This document shows, in pieces, positions 50,960 to 59,640 of a stretch of DNA of 64,000 nucleotides (within the stretch, counting starts at the first letter, position 1; each line of letters begins with the position of its first letter). This DNA is from DSSB01 sp046346845. Its GTDB lineage: Bacteria; UBA10199; DSSB01. The stretch is taken from contig JAXMHH010000006.1 in NCBI GenBank assembly GCA_046346845.1, positions 1 through 64,000 of the forward strand, in the 5' to 3' direction. Under the pieces are notes generated by a model that saw only the letters and a program-made list of their open reading frames with translations, had not been told where the DNA came from and ran no database searches. A program made the position numbers and the translations under genes.

Positions 50960-52666
50960 TTATTGGAGCGCCTGAATATCGCGGGGTGTCCAGGCGGAGG
51001 CAATTTCCTGCGCCAGGTTCTGGCGCTTCACCTTCAAGGATCCGGTGCGCGGAAAATCCCTTCCCCACACGATGAAGCCGACAATGCGCTTTTGATCGGC
51101 CAGCACCCGGTTTCGAGTCTTGAGCTTTTCCAATATTTGCTCTGGGGCCACCTCATCGTTCGGATGAACCACCATGCACAGTTTTTCGTCCAGCAGGTCC
51201 GTCTCCGGCCATAAATAATGCGTCCCGAACACACAATACTCCTTTAATTCCGGCAGGTCCTCAAAGGCCTTTTCCACGTCCTCCGGGTAAATGTTCTCGC
51301 CGCCCGCGGTAACGATCAAGTTTTTCTTTCGTCCTTTGATTTTCAGGTAGCCCTGGGCGTCAAGCTGACCGAGGTCGCCGGTGCACAGCCAACCGTCGAC
51401 CAGAGTCTCCGAGGTCAATTCGGGATCCTCGAAATAACCCGCCATCACGCTGGGGCTCTGGACCCAAATTTCCCCCACTCCTTGGGGATCGGGATTGCGG
51501 ATCTCGACGCGGGTTTGGGGCAAGAGCCTTCCCACATTGTCATCGAAATACCGCTCCCAAACCGGGGCGGAAACCGTCGTTCCCGCCTCGGTGAGACCGT
51601 AGCCGATGCCGACGAAAATCCCCAAATCGTAGAAAAACCGCGCCAACTTCGCGTCGACGAAGCTGCCCCCCGTCAAAACCACACGAAGCTTGCCTCCGAA
51701 GGCCTCATGGACCTTCGCCAGCAAACGCTTGGAAAGCCATTGCCGAGGCTTCGGCGTCAGGGCGTGGTTCAGTTGAACCAAACCCTTAAATAATCTTCTT
51801 TTGAGCGGCGGAAGCGCCTCGACCTGGGCAAGAAGCTTTTTTTGAATCTCTTTGAGGATCATCGGCACGAATGCCGTGGTCGTGATTTGAAAATTTTTCA
51901 GGGTCGGCATCAGATACTGCGGTCGAAGGGTGCGCTGGTGCACCACCGAGGCGCCCACTAACATCGGGTACAGGAAACCGAAGACAAAATCGACGCCATG
52001 GTTGGTTGGAAGGATAGACAAATACCGGTCTGAGGCACGCATCTTCATGTGGGCGCTGAAATTTTCCACCTGCGTCAGGTAATTGCCGTGGGTGAGCATG
52101 CAACCTTTCATTTTGCCGCCCGTGCCTGAGGAATATAAGATTGCGCAAACGTCGTCTCGTTCCCTGCCTTGAAACTGAAAACTCCCTGCAGGGGCGGAAT
52201 CCCAGCGCAAAGCCCCCCGCAATTCCGCGCCTACGGGCGCTTCCGTTACCAATACCGTCACCGACTTGGGAAATCTTACGCCGGCTTCCTGCCATTTTCG
52301 CCAAACCGGCCATTCTGTTATCACCATTTTCCTCTTGCAGTGGTCCAAGTAGGCTTTTTGTTCTTGAGGGGTAATTTTGTAATCGATTGGAACGAGAACC
52401 CCACCCGCCAAAAAAACCGCGATGCCCGAGAAAATCCACTTCGATTGATTTGACATGACGATGGCGCAGTGGTCGCCGGGCCGGAAGCCACGCTCTTGCA
52501 GCAGCGCCGCCACGCGAACGGCTTCCCTGCCGACATCCTGATAGGTGAATCGAGCGCTTTCCAGCTCGCGATCCGCTTCGATCAAGGCGAGACGATCGCC
52601 ATGTTCGGGCACTCGCCGCCAAAAGGCCTCCCCCAGGCTGCGATAGGGGGACAAATCCAGTCTCAT
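50960..52666 (-). CDS. AMP-dependent acyl-CoA/acyl-ACP synthetase (second copy)
   Basis: A 568-residue ANL-family adenylating enzyme. The P-loop is ILYSSGTGGKMKGCMLTHGNY, then GYGLTEAGTT, WLCTGDLGQLDAQGYLKIKGRKKNLIVTAGGENIYPEDVE, and catalytic Lys near the end (RTGSLKVKRQNLAQEI). It activates a carboxylic acid, probably fatty, as acyl-AMP and transfers it to CoA or ACP. It is a close paralogue of the next gene upstream (shared MSNQSKW, PTNH, VHQRTLR blocks), evidently a tandem duplication. ATG overlaps the upstream stop (ATGA). Confidence 0.9.
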   Translation of the reverse strand: MRLDLSPYRSLGEAFWRRVPEHGDRLALIEADRELESARFTYQDVGREAVRVAALLQERGFRPGDHCAIVMSNQSKWIFSGIAVFLAGGVLVPIDYKITPQEQKAYLDHCKRKMVITEWPVWRKWQEAGVRFPKSVTVLVTEAPVGAELRGALRWDSAPAGSFQFQGRERDDVCAILYSSGTGGKMKGCMLTHGNYLTQVENFSAHMKMRASDRYLSILPTNHGVDFVFGFLYPMLVGASVVHQRTLRPQYLMPTLKNFQITTTAFVPMILKEIQKKLLAQVEALPPLKRRLFKGLVQLNHALTPKPRQWLSKRLLAKVHEAFGGKLRVVLTGGSFVDAKLARFFYDLGIFVGIGYGLTEAGTTVSAPVWERYFDDNVGRLLPQTRVEIRNPDPQGVGEIWVQSPSVMAGYFEDPELTSETLVDGWLCTGDLGQLDAQGYLKIKGRKKNLIVTAGGENIYPEDVEKAFEDLPELKEYCVFGTHYLWPETDLLDEKLCMVVHPNDEVAPEQILEKLKTRNRVLADQKRIVGFIVWGRDFPRTGSLKVKRQNLAQEIASAWTPRDIQALQ

Positions 52667-54381
52667 ATTTCAGCTCCTATCGGTTTCATTCCCGTTCTCC
52701 GGTCCAAGACCGCGCGAATCTCCTGCGCAAGTTGTTGTCGTTTGATTTTCATCGAGGAAGTGCGTGGAAACTCCTGGTTATATTCGACGTATCCCGAGAC
52801 TCGCTTGAAATCGGCCAGACTGCGGTTTCGCCTTCGCAGGTCCTCGAGCATCGGATCCGCGACGGGCGCCCGCTTCGGGCGCAGCACGACGACCAGTTTT
52901 TCCCCGCCCAACCGAGCTTCCGGCCACAGATAATTGGCGGCGAAGACGCAATACTCCTCGCAATCCAGCAGGCCCTCGAAGGCGATTTCGATGTCCTCCG
53001 GATAGACGTTCTTGCCGCCCTCGGTGACGATCATGTTCTTGGAACGCCCGACCAATTTGAGGTGCCCGGAGGCGTCGAGCTTGCCGAGGTCCCCCGTACG
53101 CAACCAGCCGTCGACCAGGGTCTCGGCGGTCAAATCCGGATCGTCGAGGTAGCCCTGCATCAGGGTGGAGCTTCGGGCCCAGACTTCGCCGATGCCGCCC
53201 TCGTCGGGGCCGCGGATCTCCACCTCCACGCCCGGCAGCGGCCGGCCCACGGTGTCTCCGCGAAATGGCCGCAGGTCGTTTAAGGTGAGCGCGGTCCCCG
53301 CCTCCGTCAAGCCGTAACCGATGGAGACAGGGATCCCGATCTGGTAGAAAAACTCCGCCAAGGATCGGTCGACGTAGGCCCCGCCCACGATGATCTGCCG
53401 CAGCCTGCCACCAAATTCGTCGTGGATCTTCTTGAACAACAGCCGGGAGAGCTCGGGGCGCGGTCGCTTGCGGGTCAGCGACTCGTTGAGCCGCTTCAGG
53501 CCGGAAAATAGGTCCTGGCCCCACGAAGGCAAGGCCGCGATTTTATCCTCGATCCCCTGCCGGAACATCTTCAGCAATAGGGGCACCAGCGCCAACAAGG
53601 TCACCTGGTAACGCTTCATCGTGGCGATCAGGTATTGCGAACGCAAGGTCCGCTGGTGCACGACCCCGGCCCCGCAAAGCAAGGGCATCAGAAAGCCGCA
53701 CATGAAATCGATCGCATGGTTGGTGGGGATGATCGAAAAATAGCGGTCCGCCTCGACGGGTCGGACGACCTGATGGAGCTGCTCGACTTGGTCCAGGAAT
53801 CCCCCGTGGCTGAGCATGCAGCCCTTGGTGCGGCCCCCCGTTCCCGAGGAATAGATGATCGAAGCGGTGTCCTCGCGCCGGCGGTGGCGCATCTGGAAGG
53901 AGGCTTGCGGCGATTGTTCCCAGCGCAGCGCGCCGGACAGGTCCGCGTCCTCGGGCGCCTCCGTCACCAGGACGCGGCACTCCCAATTTAGCGAATTCTC
54001 TTGCGACAGTTTTTCCCAGATCGGCCATTCCACCACCACCGCCTTGGGCCGGGCGTGCACCAGGATGGCCGCCAGCTCCCGGGGCGTCAGCTTGTAATCC
54101 AAGGGCACCAGCGTGCCGCCGGCCCAATAGACGCCCAGTCCCGAGATCACCCACTTCGACTGGTTGGACATGATCATGGCGCAGCGGTCGCCGGACGCAA
54201 GGCCGAGCTCCTGGAGGTAGGCGGCCACCCGCTCCGCCTCCGCGCGCAGCTCGCGGTGGGTCCAGCGCCCGGCCTCGGCGTCGCGATTCACCTCGATCAG
54301 GGCGAGGTTGCTCTTGAACGGAATGCCCGCCTCGCGGATCGCCTCGCCCAGGCAGGAAAAATGGGTCAGCTTCAGGCTCAT
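52663..54381 (-). CDS. AMP-dependent acyl-CoA/acyl-ACP synthetase (first copy)
   Basis: A 572-residue ANL enzyme with P-loop IIYSSGTGGRTKGCMLSHGGF, SIGYGLTEAGTAL, WLRTGDLGKLDASGHLKLVGRSKNMIVTEGGKNVYPEDIE and catalytic Lys in RTSSMKIKRQQLAQEI. The ACP gene directly upstream overlaps it (ATGA), so loading of that ACP with an adenylated fatty acid is the likely reaction. The P-loop differs from the usual SSGTTGxPKG in both copies (GGK/GGR-x-KG), which suggests a distinct subfamily. Confidence 0.9.
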   Translation of the reverse strand: MSLKLTHFSCLGEAIREAGIPFKSNLALIEVNRDAEAGRWTHRELRAEAERVAAYLQELGLASGDRCAMIMSNQSKWVISGLGVYWAGGTLVPLDYKLTPRELAAILVHARPKAVVVEWPIWEKLSQENSLNWECRVLVTEAPEDADLSGALRWEQSPQASFQMRHRRREDTASIIYSSGTGGRTKGCMLSHGGFLDQVEQLHQVVRPVEADRYFSIIPTNHAIDFMCGFLMPLLCGAGVVHQRTLRSQYLIATMKRYQVTLLALVPLLLKMFRQGIEDKIAALPSWGQDLFSGLKRLNESLTRKRPRPELSRLLFKKIHDEFGGRLRQIIVGGAYVDRSLAEFFYQIGIPVSIGYGLTEAGTALTLNDLRPFRGDTVGRPLPGVEVEIRGPDEGGIGEVWARSSTLMQGYLDDPDLTAETLVDGWLRTGDLGKLDASGHLKLVGRSKNMIVTEGGKNVYPEDIEIAFEGLLDCEEYCVFAANYLWPEARLGGEKLVVVLRPKRAPVADPMLEDLRRRNRSLADFKRVSGYVEYNQEFPRTSSMKIKRQQLAQEIRAVLDRRTGMKPIGAEI

Positions 54382-54614
54382 TTGGACTTTTCGATCGCCT
54401 CGGCCAATCCGCCGAAGGTGCTGGTCTCCTTGAGGATGTAATCGGGGATCTCGACCCCGAATTTCATCTCCAACTCTCCCAGCAGGTCGAGGGCCTGCAG
54501 GCTGTCGATCCCCAGCCTCTCGAACAGGTCGTCGTCGGCGTGGAGTTGACCTTCGTCCACCTTGAACCTGGCGGCGACCAGGTGGACGAGTTGGTTGAGG
54601 ATGTCTTGGTTCAC
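54378..54614 (-). CDS. Acyl carrier protein
   Basis: A 78-residue ACP with the phosphopantetheine attachment site LGIDSLQALDLL (S38) and acidic helix II, ending FGGLAEAIEKSK. It starts at GTG 54614 with GGGAGGT upstream, and its first bases overlap the upstream stop (GTGA). Not part of a fab cluster, so it is a dedicated carrier for this pathway, loaded by the neighbouring ligase and emptied by the reductases (inference). Confidence 0.92.
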   Translation of the reverse strand: MNQDILNQLVHLVAARFKVDEGQLHADDDLFERLGIDSLQALDLLGELEMKFGVEIPDYILKETSTFGGLAEAIEKSK

Positions 54615-56080
54615 GGCACACCTCCCATGTTGGCGAGCCGCGGGGTGGCGCTCGAATTGTACCGTTCCAGCAATGCCTCCACCAAGGGCGGAAGCGAGGG
54701 CAGGAAGCGGTCCCACGTCTCGGGAATGTTTCGTAACGGAAACTCGGGATAAATCGCGGCGATCTCGCGTCTCAGGTCGATCCCCATCTGGCCCATCAGC
54801 TGCAATTGCGAGGGGATGAAGCGGGCGATCGCCGCGGCGACCTTTTCCGACTCGCGGTCCAGGGAGCGAAGCCGCTCCAAGAGGCGCTCGGCGAGGTCCA
54901 CGTCGTCCACTTGGAGCAGGTATTCCGGGGTTCCCCGGTCGACCAGGAGGTTGCGCAAGCGCTCGTCCATTGTGATCCCGATGGAGGGCACTTGGGCCGG
55001 CATGGTGGTCACCACCGCATGGAATCGCGAGCTCACCAAAAAGCTCGCCTGCCGCAGCACGCTCACCAGGTCGTACATGTCCCAGTCGTCGCTGATGAAA
55101 GCCGGCGCGGGAGCCGAAAGCAAGCGGCTCAAATCGTCGCAGGCGCGGCGGTCGAGCTCTTCCATGCCCACCAGCACGACGAACAAATTCCTCTCGTGGC
55201 GAAAGGCCTCCACCGCGGCGGCGATGCCCTGGAGGTACCGCGCGTACTGCCGGTCCGAATCCTCCGACTGGTGATGAAAGTAGATCGAGTTATGGTGTTC
55301 CTTCTTGTACTCGCCCAAAAATCGCCAGGCCAAGGCCTTCCACAGGTCGGGGCGAATCGGCCACCAAAAGGGGTTGATCGGGCACACGATCAGTATTTCG
55401 CGTTTTCCGTCCCAGCCCGCCTTGCGCAGCAGGTCGGCGCCACGGGCGGGCGGCGCCGGATCGAAAGTCCAGGCGGTGTCGGCTCCCGCGGCGTTGCGGA
55501 TGCCCAGCTCGCGCAATACCTCGCGGGAGGCCTCGTTGCGGCACAACACCAGGGATCGGGCGCAATACTTTTCGACAAAATCCCGCAGCCCCTCCTCCAT
55601 CGCCCCGGCCTCCGCGCCATAGCCCACGCTGAGCTTGCCTTCCGCCGCGGCGAGACCCAGGGCACCGGCCATCATCGTGGAGAGGGCGCTCGCGAACTTG
55701 GACTTGAACATCGAACCCTCGCAGGCGATCACGCCGTGGTGCTTGGGGCACTCGTCGAACAGGAATTTTGGAAACACCATCGGAATTTGAATCTGCCGCG
55801 CGCCGCGGAAATACCCCGCGGTCTTGTCCGGGTTCAGGGTCATCATGGTCAGCTCGAGGGCGTCGTCCCCGAAGACGGCGCGAAATTGCCGGATCATCTC
55901 CTCGACGCGCACGTCCGCGCCGGTGTTGCGTGCCCCGACGTAACCCGCCAGCAGCAGCTTCAGCGGCTTGCCGGGCCGCCAGCGTTCCTGCGTCAGCTCC
56001 AGGGCCTCACGCGCGTGCAAGGCCTCGATCAAGGCGGCCATGCCCTGCTGCAGCAGGCGGTCGGGATCGGTCCACTTCAT
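54611..56080 (-). CDS. Polysaccharide pyruvyl transferase family protein
   Basis: A 489-residue protein of the PS_pyruv_trans family (CsaB/WcaK-like, GT-B-like fold). Visible blocks are LLLAGYVGARNTGADVRVEEMIRQF near residue 45, EGSMFKSKFASAL, and the C-terminal SFLVSSRFHAVVTTMPAQVPSIGITMDERLRNLL, where SSRFHAV is the conserved SxRxHxx motif. The family transfers pyruvyl from phosphoenolpyruvate to sugars or, in some cases, acts on other polyol-phosphate substrates. A sugar- or glycerol-linked lipid head group is a reasonable guess. It overlaps both neighbours. Confidence 0.82.
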   Translation of the reverse strand: MKWTDPDRLLQQGMAALIEALHAREALELTQERWRPGKPLKLLLAGYVGARNTGADVRVEEMIRQFRAVFGDDALELTMMTLNPDKTAGYFRGARQIQIPMVFPKFLFDECPKHHGVIACEGSMFKSKFASALSTMMAGALGLAAAEGKLSVGYGAEAGAMEEGLRDFVEKYCARSLVLCRNEASREVLRELGIRNAAGADTAWTFDPAPPARGADLLRKAGWDGKREILIVCPINPFWWPIRPDLWKALAWRFLGEYKKEHHNSIYFHHQSEDSDRQYARYLQGIAAAVEAFRHERNLFVVLVGMEELDRRACDDLSRLLSAPAPAFISDDWDMYDLVSVLRQASFLVSSRFHAVVTTMPAQVPSIGITMDERLRNLLVDRGTPEYLLQVDDVDLAERLLERLRSLDRESEKVAAAIARFIPSQLQLMGQMGIDLRREIAAIYPEFPLRNIPETWDRFLPSLPPLVEALLERYNSSATPRLANMGGVP

Positions 56081-57219
56081 CAGGCCACCTCCTGTTTCCG
56101 CGGCTCCGGCGGGAATTCTTGATAGGGATATTTGAAGTTATGCTCCCGGGCGAAACGGAGCAGAGCCGGGGCATAATCAGTAAAATCGGCGGGGCACTCG
56201 CCCAACTCCTGCACCACGCGGGCATTGTCGAACACCGTGTCGCCCAGCAGGTGCGGCTTGAAGACCTGGACCAAGGTTGCCGCCCGGACCACGGCCCATT
56301 TTTTTCGGCTGTCCGCCAGGCGTTCGCAGGCCCTCATGAAAAGATTGCAAAGCCGCGGCACGAAACGGGGCCGGCGTCCGCCGGAGGCGGAGAGGCTATC
56401 CACGATCCGCCGATAGTTCGGCGACGCCTCGCCCGCGCTCAAATGATAGGTGTCGTGCGCAGGGTTGGGCTTGCGGTGCAGCGCGACGATGGCCCGACTG
56501 ACGAAATCCGCCGGCACGATGTCGATACGCCACGCGGGATCGAGGGGCAGGAGACGCAGGCGCTCCAGCCAAGCAAAGGCGCGGATCATGTCGAATTGCG
56601 TGGTCTGGGGAAAGCGGGTGTCGCCGATGATGGCGCTGGGGCGGAACACCGTCAGCGGCACTCCTTCCAGCAGCCGCCTCGCCATGTACTCCGACATCTT
56701 CTTGGTGCGACCGTAGGGATCCAAGTCGGGGCGATTCCAGCGCACAGCACCGTCTTCCGTCACGGTCTCGCGGTTGCGCAGGCCGGCCACCGCCACCGTG
56801 GAGACCAGGCTGAAGCGACGCAGCGTCCCTCTATTCACGATCTCCCGCGCCAACTGCAGCACCTCCAGGGTTCCCTTGACGTTGACCTGGGCGCAGACCT
56901 CTTCCGACTTGCGGTTGAGCGAGGCCGCCGCATGGATGACCGAATCCGTCGCGGCCAACAGCCGTTCCTTGGCGGCGGGGGCCAAGCCGAGATCGGGTTG
57001 GGTGATGTCGCCCAAATAGATCTGGAGGCGCCGAGTGCGGTATTCCCAAAAGGTCGGGAAATCCATGTGCAGCTGCAGGGCGCGCCACAGCCGCCGCTCG
57101 GCCTCCTCGATACTGCGGGAACGAACCAAGAGCCCGACCTCTTCCGCGGATCCCCGCAGCAGCTCCGCAGCCAGATAGGAGCCCAAGAAACCCGTCGCGC
57201 CGGTCAACAAGACGCTCAT
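56080..57219 (-). CDS. Thioester reductase-like SDR (NAD_binding_4)
   Basis: A 379-residue extended SDR of the thioester-reductase/male-sterility type: NADPH loop LLTGATGFLGSYLAAELL, GDITQPDLGL, SVIHAAASLN, catalytic YGRTKKMSEYMARRLL (YxxxK) and VPADFVSRAIV. Such domains reduce an acyl thioester on CoA or ACP to aldehyde or alcohol. The C-terminus (VFKPHLLGDTVFDNARVVQEL) is like that of bacterial fatty acyl reductases. ATG 57219 overlaps the upstream stop (ATGA). Confidence 0.87.
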   Translation of the reverse strand: MSVLLTGATGFLGSYLAAELLRGSAEEVGLLVRSRSIEEAERRLWRALQLHMDFPTFWEYRTRRLQIYLGDITQPDLGLAPAAKERLLAATDSVIHAAASLNRKSEEVCAQVNVKGTLEVLQLAREIVNRGTLRRFSLVSTVAVAGLRNRETVTEDGAVRWNRPDLDPYGRTKKMSEYMARRLLEGVPLTVFRPSAIIGDTRFPQTTQFDMIRAFAWLERLRLLPLDPAWRIDIVPADFVSRAIVALHRKPNPAHDTYHLSAGEASPNYRRIVDSLSASGGRRPRFVPRLCNLFMRACERLADSRKKWAVVRAATLVQVFKPHLLGDTVFDNARVVQELGECPADFTDYAPALLRFAREHNFKYPYQEFPPEPRKQEVA

Positions 57220-58775
57220 CGCGCCCTCCCTGAAACCCGCGGCTCGGAGATGGCCTTGGGCTCGCGCGCCAGGCGCACCGCGTAAGGATGGGCGTCGGTC
57301 TCGACCGGCTTGCTCTCCAAGATCGGATAGCACCACCGGCGCACGCCGGGCTCGTGGATGTTGAGGATATAATCGCGCCAGTCGATGGCCTCGGGACGGA
57401 ATTGGAATTCGGATTCGACGACCCGATGAGCCGCGAGATTTTCCGTCACAAAACGAAAATTATTCTCGTAGATGAAGGGCAAAAAGACTTGGATAATTTT
57501 TTCCGCCTTGATCAGCGTCCATTTCGATTGGTTCGCGAAGACCGTCAAGGGATGGATCCATGCCTTGACTCGATCGGAGGCCTTGGCCTCCCATTTTTTC
57601 GTGGCGGCGGAGAGCTGCGTCGCCAGTTCCTTCAGCTTGTCCACCGCGAAGGGACTTTGCTCCGTCACCGCGACGGCATCCCAGCGCGAAAGCAAAAGGC
57701 GTTCCAGCGGCGATGTGCCGTGTTCCCGATAATGAATGCGGTGCGCGAGGTCGATCAGCTCGAGCATACGCCCCACCGAGAGGGCGTTGCGATAGGAAGA
57801 GGCGCAGTGGTACACGGGGCGATGGCGTCCGGCCAGCAGCGCGGCGCCGGCCACCGCGATGCCGCGGCACACCGTATCCACCGGCACGATGTCGAGGGTT
57901 AGCTTGGGGCGGGCGGTGATGTGCCGCAGCCAGGAGCCGGCCAAATAAGAGATCGGCGTGCAGGTCTCGGCGCCTTCGTTCCAGCCGGGGAAGGGAAAGT
58001 CCAGCGCGCTCTCCACAATCGACGGCCGCAGGATCGCGTAGGGCAGGTCGCCGGCGCGATTTAGGATCAAGGACTCGGCCATGCTCTTCGTGTAGGTATA
58101 AGCGTTGGGCCAGCCCCAGCGGCGCGCCCGCTCCTGGCCCTGCTCCACCCAATCCCTGCGCTTTTCTTCGGTCTGGGTTTGCTGCAACACCTCGCGGTAT
58201 TCCGCCTCGACGTCATAATCCGCCCCGTTGGGAACGAAATTCCGTTTCAGGGTCTCGGCGACGAACTCACCCCGCGTCCTGCCGCAGACAAAGGCCGTGG
58301 AGACGTGGAGGAAGGCGGCGCGACGACAGCTTTTGGCGAAGGCCAGGGCGTGCATCGTGCCGTTGACATTCGCCGCTACTGCCTCCCGCAGGTCCGGCTC
58401 GAAATCCACCAGGCCCGCGCAGTGAACGATCAGGTCCACTTCCGAATGAAGGCGGCGGGAGAGCTCCGGTGCCAGCCCCAAATTCGGCATCGAGACGTCT
58501 CCCTCCAAGACTTCGAGGCGATCCCGGAGAAAATCGTTCAACCCTTCGCCCCATTGTTGGTGCAGGGGGCGGAAGGCCGGCGATCGGCCCAATAACTCCT
58601 CGAAGCGCTCGACGGCGGACAGGGTCTTTTTCGGGCGGATCAAGACGTAGCATTTCCCAAGCTCGGGAAACTTCGCCAGCATCATCGCCAGCCAGACCTT
58701 GCCGACGAATCCCGAGGCACCGGTGAGCAAGATCCGTTTCCCGGCGTAGCAATTTTGGAGCGACAAGGGTTCCAT
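57216..58775 (-). CDS. Fatty acyl-CoA reductase-like protein
   Basis: A 519-residue FAR-type reductase: NADPH loop ILLTGASGFVGKVWLAMMLAKFPELGK, LEGDVSMPNLGL, VDLIVHCAGLVDF, catalytic YTYTKSMAESL near residue 225 and LDIVPVDTVCRG. The C-terminal region (VFLPFIYENNFRFVTENL) corresponds to the FAR_C/sterile region. FARs reduce fatty acyl-CoA to aldehydes or primary alcohols. It follows the HAD-like gene by 7 bp and overlaps the second reductase. Two different reductases in one operon suggest two acyl substrates or sequential steps. Confidence 0.88.
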   Translation of the reverse strand: MEPLSLQNCYAGKRILLTGASGFVGKVWLAMMLAKFPELGKCYVLIRPKKTLSAVERFEELLGRSPAFRPLHQQWGEGLNDFLRDRLEVLEGDVSMPNLGLAPELSRRLHSEVDLIVHCAGLVDFEPDLREAVAANVNGTMHALAFAKSCRRAAFLHVSTAFVCGRTRGEFVAETLKRNFVPNGADYDVEAEYREVLQQTQTEEKRRDWVEQGQERARRWGWPNAYTYTKSMAESLILNRAGDLPYAILRPSIVESALDFPFPGWNEGAETCTPISYLAGSWLRHITARPKLTLDIVPVDTVCRGIAVAGAALLAGRHRPVYHCASSYRNALSVGRMLELIDLAHRIHYREHGTSPLERLLLSRWDAVAVTEQSPFAVDKLKELATQLSAATKKWEAKASDRVKAWIHPLTVFANQSKWTLIKAEKIIQVFLPFIYENNFRFVTENLAAHRVVESEFQFRPEAIDWRDYILNIHEPGVRRWCYPILESKPVETDAHPYAVRLAREPKAISEPRVSGRAR

Positions 58776-58782
58776 CGCGGTC

Positions 58783-59469
58783 TTAATACTCCATGATCGG
58801 CCAGTCCAATTGCCGCGCCTCCCGGCGCAGGGCGGACGTAGGGTTGACGGCGCAGGGATTTCCGACCGCGTTCAGCAGCAACATGTCCCGCTCGACCGAC
58901 GAATACGCCGAGGAATGCGCGAGGTCGTATCCTTCTTGTTGGGCCTGCTGCAGGAGGTAATTCGTGCCGGCGTAGCCGCCGAGGATGGGCGCGACCAACT
59001 TCCCGGTCGCCATGCCCTGGGAAAATTCCAGCTGGTTGCAAGACAGCCGCGTCTCTTCCTTGAGGTGCGGCGGCAGGTACTGCAGGGCGCAGCCCAGGCT
59101 TTCGCTGTAGAGGTGGATTTCCTGGCCTTCGCGGCGGAGCCTGCGGAGCAGGTCCAGCCCCTCCGGCAGCAGGGCGTCGCGGAGGATATTGTCGAAGTAT
59201 TCCTTGCCGAGGACGAAGACCCGGTCCTCGCTCATGTCGCGCAGCGCGAAAAATCCCAGGCGGCTGGCGAGACCGGCGTCGCCCTTGTGCAAAAATAATT
59301 GGCAAAGGGGTTGGGCCAGGGCGACAATCCCGAATTTGATGATACGATCGGAAAAGCCTTGGGCATTCGCCGCGAGGTAGGCCGCCAGGGAAAGAGCTCC
59401 TTGCCTAAACAGGACGCCCTCCACCCGGACCCATGCTATTTTTTTCCTGCCCCCCTTAGGAAAATTCAT
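58783..59469 (-). CDS. HAD-IB-like protein with lost catalytic residues
   Basis: A 228-residue protein with the HAD-IB (SerB/CicA-like) layout. The nucleophile motif, normally DxDGT(L/I), reads WVRVEGVLF, replacing both Asp residues; motif II survives as HLYSESLG; the end (YSSVERDMLLLNAVGNPCAVNPTSALRREARQLDWPIMEY) clearly matches HAD-IB but lacks the GDSxxD acid pair. It should be inactive as a phosphatase and may be a scaffold for the adjacent reductase; active HAD-IB domains occur next to or fused to acyltransferases and FARs. It is the first gene of the operon, ATG 59469, 25 nt after the predicted sigma-54 start. Confidence 0.8.
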   Translation of the reverse strand: MNFPKGGRKKIAWVRVEGVLFRQGALSLAAYLAANAQGFSDRIIKFGIVALAQPLCQLFLHKGDAGLASRLGFFALRDMSEDRVFVLGKEYFDNILRDALLPEGLDLLRRLRREGQEIHLYSESLGCALQYLPPHLKEETRLSCNQLEFSQGMATGKLVAPILGGYAGTNYLLQQAQQEGYDLAHSSAYSSVERDMLLLNAVGNPCAVNPTSALRREARQLDWPIMEY

Positions 59470-59504
59470 AGATTATCCGGAATGATTGTTTTGCTTTTTA
59501 AATT

Positions 59505-59521
59505 AGCATGAATCATGCCAA
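59505..59521 (-). promoter_or_regulatory. Sigma-54 promoter P6 of the acyl/lipid operon
   Basis: Minus strand TTGGCATGATTCATGCT: GG and GC 12 bp apart (-24 TTGGCATG, -12 ATGCT). Predicted start near 59494. It lies in the only sizeable gap upstream of the eight overlapping genes. Part of it is a palindrome (GCATGATTCATGC), so a repressor site is an alternative reading. Confidence 0.65.
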
Positions 59522-59534
59522 AAAAATAAATTTA

Positions 59535-59551
59535 TAACTTTCATATAGTTA
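59535..59551. promoter_or_regulatory. Inverted repeat upstream of P6, candidate activator site
   Basis: TAACT, 7 bp, AGTTA in AT-rich DNA about 50 bp upstream of the predicted P6 start. It differs from the TTACAA-type palindrome near P3, so a different activator may be involved. Confidence 0.35.
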
Positions 59552-59640
59552 CACATTTAATTGAAAAACGAAGGCAGGATTGGGGGGGCAAAAAACGACA
59601 ATTTTTTGACTTAAGATAATTGACTTTTGCTAATTTGATA

